Assembly: GCF_003501885.1 (NCBI RefSeq)
Contig: NZ_QWFA01000014.1
Coordinates: 1 to 51,462, forward strand
DNA: 51,462 bases
DNA from: Streptomyces globisporus
GTDB taxonomy: Bacteria; Actinomycetota; Actinomycetes; Streptomycetales; Streptomycetaceae
Direction: 5' to 3'
In this document: positions 48,427 to 51,462 of the stretch, piece by piece
Numbering within the stretch: position 1 is the stretch's first letter
How the letters are laid out: each line of letters begins with the position of its first letter
Program-made: the position numbers and the translations under genes
Notes under the pieces: generated by a model
Database searches by the model: none
What the model was told of the DNA's origin: nothing
Seen by the model: the letters and a program-made list of their open reading frames with translations, nothing else

Positions 48427-49563
48427 TCAGTTGGTGAGCCGCTCGCCGGTGGAGGTCGCGAAGACGTGCAGCTCGTCCGGGCGCGGGACGACGTGCAGCT
48501 CGGTGCCCTTCTCCGGGACGGCACGGCCGCCGACACGGACGACCAGGTCCTTGTGCTCGCCGCCGACCTGCGTGGAGCCGTAGACGAACCCGTCGGCGCC
48601 GAGCTCCTCGACGACGTTGACGGAGACGGCCAGACCGGCGGGCTCGTCCGAGGTGTCCTTGGTCAGCGACTTCGCGGCGGCGCCACCGTGCTCGACGATG
48701 TCGAAGTGCTCGGGCCGGATGCCGACCGTGACGGTGGTGTCACCGCGGTCCGCGGCGGCCGAGAGCGCCTCACGCGACACCGGCACCACGCTGTTGCCGA
48801 ACTTCACGCCACCGTCGGTGATCGGCACCTCGACGAGGTTCATCGCGGGCGAGCCGATGAAGCCGGCGACGAAGAGGTTCGCCGGGCGGTCGTACATGTT
48901 GCGCGGCGAGTCGACCTGCTGGAGCAGCCCGTCCTTCAGCACCGCGACCCGGTCACCCATGGTGAGGGCCTCGACCTGGTCGTGGGTGACGTACACGGTG
49001 GTGATGCCGAGACGGCGCTGCAGCGAGGCGATCTGCGTACGGGTGGAGACGCGGAGCTTGGCGTCGAGGTTCGACAGCGGCTCGTCCATGAGGAAGACCT
49101 GCGGCTCACGCACGATGGCCCGGCCCATCGCCACACGCTGCCGCTGACCACCTGAGAGCGCCTTCGGCTTCCGGTCCAGGTACTCGGTGAGGTCCAGCAT
49201 CTTGGCGGCCTCTTCGACCTTCGCCCGGATCTCGGTCTTGTTCACACCGGCGATCTTGAGCGCGAAGCCCATGTTGTCCGCGACGGTCATGTGCGGGTAG
49301 AGCGCGTAGTTCTGGAACACCATGGCGATGTCCCGGTCCTTCGGCGGCAGGTGCGTGACATCGCGGTCACCGATGCGGATCGCGCCGCCGTTGACGTCCT
49401 CGAGACCCGCGAGCATGCGCAGGGAGGTCGACTTGCCACAACCGGAGGGACCGACGAGGACGAGGAACTCACCGTCCGCGATGTCGATCTCGAGCTGGTC
49501 CACGGCCGGCTTCGTGGAGCCGGGGTAGACGCGGGACGCCTTGTCGAACGTGACACTGGCCAT
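48427..49563 (-). CDS. msiK: Multiple-sugar ABC importer ATPase MsiK
   Basis: 378 residues. Walker A G-P-S-G-C-G-K-S-T near 39, Q-loop V-F-Q-N-Y, signature L-S-G-G-Q-R-Q-R-V near 136, Walker B V-F-L-M-D-E-P, switch His in V-T-H-D-Q-V-E-A-L, and a C-terminal regulatory TOBE/MalK-like domain from about 240. One MsiK ATPase serves several sugar importers in Streptomyces (cellobiose, maltose, xylobiose, chitobiose), whose permeases are encoded elsewhere; none are here. A probable DasR site lies 52 bp upstream of the start. Confidence 0.95.
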   Translation of the reverse strand: MASVTFDKASRVYPGSTKPAVDQLEIDIADGEFLVLVGPSGCGKSTSLRMLAGLEDVNGGAIRIGDRDVTHLPPKDRDIAMVFQNYALYPHMTVADNMGFALKIAGVNKTEIRAKVEEAAKMLDLTEYLDRKPKALSGGQRQRVAMGRAIVREPQVFLMDEPLSNLDAKLRVSTRTQIASLQRRLGITTVYVTHDQVEALTMGDRVAVLKDGLLQQVDSPRNMYDRPANLFVAGFIGSPAMNLVEVPITDGGVKFGNSVVPVSREALSAAADRGDTTVTVGIRPEHFDIVEHGGAAAKSLTKDTSDEPAGLAVSVNVVEELGADGFVYGSTQVGGEHKDLVVRVGGRAVPEKGTELHVVPRPDELHVFATSTGERLTN

Positions 49564-49614
49564 GATGGATCTTCTCCTCAACCGGCAGGAACGTGCCGGA
49601 CGATCCGAGTAGGG

Positions 49615-49630
49615 AGTGGTCTGGTCCACT
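49615..49630. promoter_or_regulatory. Candidate DasR operator (dre) of msiK
   Basis: AGTGGTCTGGTCCACT, 14 of 16 matches to the published dre consensus AGTGGTCTAGACCACT, with perfect AGTGG/CCACT outer arms. It lies 52 bp upstream of the msiK ATG in the promoter region. DasR, the GlcNAc-responsive GntR regulator, controls chitin and amino-sugar uptake, so control of the shared importer ATPase is plausible. Confidence 0.7.
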
Positions 49631-49740
49631 GAGTGAACCTGCGGTGACGTTACCTGGCGTTTCCCGATCTGTCAGTAGTCCGGGGCACCCGGGAAATCGC
49701 GGTCGCCGGAGGCCAGGCGTTGGTTAGACTGCTCCGGCAC

Positions 49741-49814
49741 GCCTCCTTAGCTCAGCTGGCCAGAGCAACGCACTTGTAATGCGTAGGTCGTCGGTTCGAA
49801 TCCGACAGGGGGCT
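49741..49814 (+). tRNA. tRNA-Thr (anticodon TGT)
   Basis: 74 bases, full cloverleaf: acceptor GCCTCCT/AGGGGGC (one T-G pair), D arm GCTC/GAGC, anticodon stem ACGCA/TGCGT with loop CTTGTAA and anticodon TGT at 49775-49777, T arm GTCGG-TTCGAAT-CCGAC. No CCA is encoded. A TAGACT box at 49725-49730 is a likely -10. Confidence 0.95.
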
Positions 49815-49967
49815 CAGCGCGAAGCCCAGGTCGGATCCTGTCCGACCTGGGCTTCTGTCGTTGGTCCGGCGTGGGCGGCGCAGGCTCGTTTATGTGGCGT
49901 CCATCGGACCCTTATCGCGTTTCCCTACGGTCACGGGCGAGGTCCGAACCCGATGGGGGGAAACCAC

Positions 49968-50990
49968 ATGCTCCGCATCCACTTCAATGACGCGGATCTG
50001 GCAAGGACCCGGCTCGCCCCCGCTCCCGACCCGCTGTTCGAGGTGGCCGCGAGCATGCATCGGCTGCAGTCCAGTCGTGGTCGGTGGGCGTACGCCGGGT
50101 GGTATCGGGCGGCGCGGCAGGGGCTGCGGGAGAAGGGGCTGGAGCGGGCGCTGCGGGGTGTTCTGTTGCCGCTGTATCCCAGGGCCGCGTACTTCCCGGA
50201 CTTTTTGACGCCGTGCTCCGGGGTGGAGGGGCTGGATGCGGGGCTGGAGGCGTTGCTGGCCACGCCGGCGGAGCGGGTTGCGGAGGAGGTCGGCATTCTT
50301 GACCGGCTCATCGGGGCGCCGGGGTGGGCCGGGCGGTTGGCTGAGTGTGAGGTGCGTCGGGAGTTCGTGGGGGTGCTGCGTGCCTATTACGGTGCCGTCG
50401 TCGTGCCCCATCAGGAGCTGATCCAGGCGCGGATCGAGGCTGAGCGGGCGGTGCGGGGGCGGGGGCTGCTGCTTGGTGGGGTCGAGGGCATGCTCGCGGG
50501 GCTCGGGCCCATGTTCCGGTGGGGTCCGCCGGTGTTGGAGGTCGCGTATCCGCGGCAGACGCAGGACCGGGATCTGTATCTGAACGGGCGTGGGCTCACG
50601 CTCGTTCCCTCGCATTTCAACTGGGGTGAGCCGGTCGCGTTCGCCGATCCCGGGCTGCCGCCGGTGCTCTGGTACTCGCTGTTGCACGAGCCTGCGGCCC
50701 GGCCCTTGCGGGAAGAGGATCCCGAGCGGTCTCTGACCAATCTGCTCGGGCGGGCCCGGGCGGTGGCTCTGCGGGTGGCGGCCGGTGGTGCCACTACGGG
50801 GGAGATCGCCCGGGCGGCCGGGGTTTCGGCTTCCGCCGCCAGTCGGCATGCCACGGTGCTGCGTGATGCGGGGCTCATTTCGACCGTCCGTATGGGGCCG
50901 GCTGTTCTGCATACGCTCACCCCTGCTGGTGCGGCTGTTCTGCGTGCGGCCCGGGGTGAGGCGGGCGACGGGGCCGTTGAGCTGAGCTGA
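49968..50990 (+). CDS. ArsR-like winged-helix transcriptional regulator
   Basis: 340 residues. The N-terminal 240 residues are an unfamiliar domain beginning M-L-R-I-H-F-N-D-A-D-L, seen in actinobacterial regulators (DUF5937-like). The C-terminal winged helix (about 265-330) has T-T-G-E-I-A-R-A-A-G-V-S-A-S-A-A-S-R-H-A-T-V-L-R-D-A-G-L-I. ATG with GGGGGGAAACC upstream, directly after tRNA-Thr. Codon use has more T- and G-ended codons than its neighbours. Ligand and targets unknown. Confidence 0.83.
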   Translation: MLRIHFNDADLARTRLAPAPDPLFEVAASMHRLQSSRGRWAYAGWYRAARQGLREKGLERALRGVLLPLYPRAAYFPDFLTPCSGVEGLDAGLEALLATPAERVAEEVGILDRLIGAPGWAGRLAECEVRREFVGVLRAYYGAVVVPHQELIQARIEAERAVRGRGLLLGGVEGMLAGLGPMFRWGPPVLEVAYPRQTQDRDLYLNGRGLTLVPSHFNWGEPVAFADPGLPPVLWYSLLHEPAARPLREEDPERSLTNLLGRARAVALRVAAGGATTGEIARAAGVSASAASRHATVLRDAGLISTVRMGPAVLHTLTPAGAAVLRAARGEAGDGAVELS

Positions 50991-51068
50991 TGCGTCTGGT
51001 TGCGGCGCGCCAGCGTGCTTCGGGGCCCTCGGGCCGTTGTGGCAGGGAGTCGGCGTGGCGTGGGGGGG

Positions 51069-51389
51069 TCAGGCGCGGTTCGGGGCGCCGATGGTCAGTT
51101 CCACGTCGTCCTCCTTCTGTGCGATCCCCTTGACGGTCCAGGTGCTGTCGTCGATGGGGGTGCCTGCCGCGGTGGTGTAGGCGGCGACCGTGAGGGTCGG
51201 TCCGGTCGGGGATCCGGTGTGGAGCTCCGCCGCGGTGGCCGCTCCGTCGGAGAAGCGCAGGTATGCCTCGATCGGCTCCGGTGCCGCTGCGAAGGCCGCC
51301 GGGTGGGGCAGGCCCTGGAGGCGGCAGCGCGCGCCGGGGAACAGGTGGGTGTGGGTGCAGAGGGCGGGGTAGGCCTGGGCGTCGGGCAT
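51069..51389 (-). CDS. Hypothetical protein near the window end
   Basis: 106 residues. No signal or membrane helix. Contains C-T-H-T-H-L-F near residue 11 and a second Cys soon after (A-R-C-R-L), followed by a beta-rich stretch (T-L-T-V-A-A-Y-T-T, S-T-W-T-V-K-G). Codon use resembles the preceding regulator. No family recognised. Nothing further is seen to the window end. Confidence 0.55.
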   Translation of the reverse strand: MPDAQAYPALCTHTHLFPGARCRLQGLPHPAAFAAAPEPIEAYLRFSDGAATAAELHTGSPTGPTLTVAAYTTAAGTPIDDSTWTVKGIAQKEDDVELTIGAPNRA

Positions 51390-51462
51390 GCGGGGTCTCC
51401 CGGGGTGGTGCTCGGTGCTGGGGCGGGTGGTGCGCCGTGCGTGCCGAGCAGGGCGTAAGTAC

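Noticed and set aside
1..51462. Insertion sequences, integrases or prophage genes
   Set aside because: No transposase, integrase or phage structural motif was recognised in any frame; accessory content is single genes and small operons only.

Overview
The window is chromosomal DNA of a Streptomyces, or a very close relative. Base composition is very GC-rich with strong G/C bias at third codon positions, GTG and TTG starts are common, and the gene order is actinobacterial. Landmarks are a Nur-type Fur regulator, the c-di-GMP-responsive anti-sigma factor RsiG, mycothiol synthesis (mshA), phoU/phoR/phoP, carD-ispD-ispF-cysS-rlmB and msiK. I see no rRNA, CRISPR array, insertion sequence or intact prophage. 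There is one tRNA (Thr, anticodon TGT).

Layout. 1-4.3 kb: end of a membrane protein, a DUF2993 lipid-binding protein, then a sulfur unit (a leaderless cysteine-containing leader peptide, a rhodanese and an SseC-like DUF1416 protein), a DUF3099 membrane protein and a DsrE protein. 4.4-7.2 kb: three translationally coupled genes for related membrane-anchored extracytoplasmic proteins, and a 33-residue membrane peptide. 7.2-12.9 kb: nitrobindin, nur, ygfZ, dtd, rsiG, an asparaginase and an Eis-like acetyltransferase. 12.9-20.1 kb is accessory: a DrrAB-like exporter divergent from its probable TetR repressor, a second TetR, a hydrolase/HAD/APH operon, and a divergent MerR-hydrolase fusion. 20.4-25.9 kb: an XRE/HbhA-like/DUF2516 triad, a receiver-PP2C phosphatase, an NlpC/P60 endopeptidase and a methyltransferase.

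26-38.6 kb follows the order I recall from mycobacteria (mshA, YbjN protein, gpmA, senX3/regX3). It is interrupted by accessory genes: a decayed APH gene, a lipoprotein, a toxin-antitoxin-like pair, a YunG-like protein, a second methyltransferase, small membrane proteins, an MFS transporter and a 49-residue cysteine-rich peptide. 38.7-46.9 kb is an LpqE-like lipoprotein, carD, ispD/ispF, cysS, rlmB and a DoxX protein, again in mycobacterial order. 46.9-51.4 kb has a nucleotidyltransferase, a secreted protein, msiK with a probable DasR operator, tRNA-Thr, a winged-helix regulator and an unknown gene.

Two themes run through the window. At about fifteen genes a -10 box of form TANNNT (one is GAGGCT) ends 6-7 bases before the start codon, which predicts leaderless mRNAs. 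Regulators also sit next to clean palindromic operators (TetR, MerR, XRE, Nur, PhoP direct repeats, DasR site at msiK). The least understood items are the membrane-anchored triplet, the cysteine-rich peptide, the MerR-hydrolase fusion and the cysteine leader peptide followed by C-rich, G-poor RNA.
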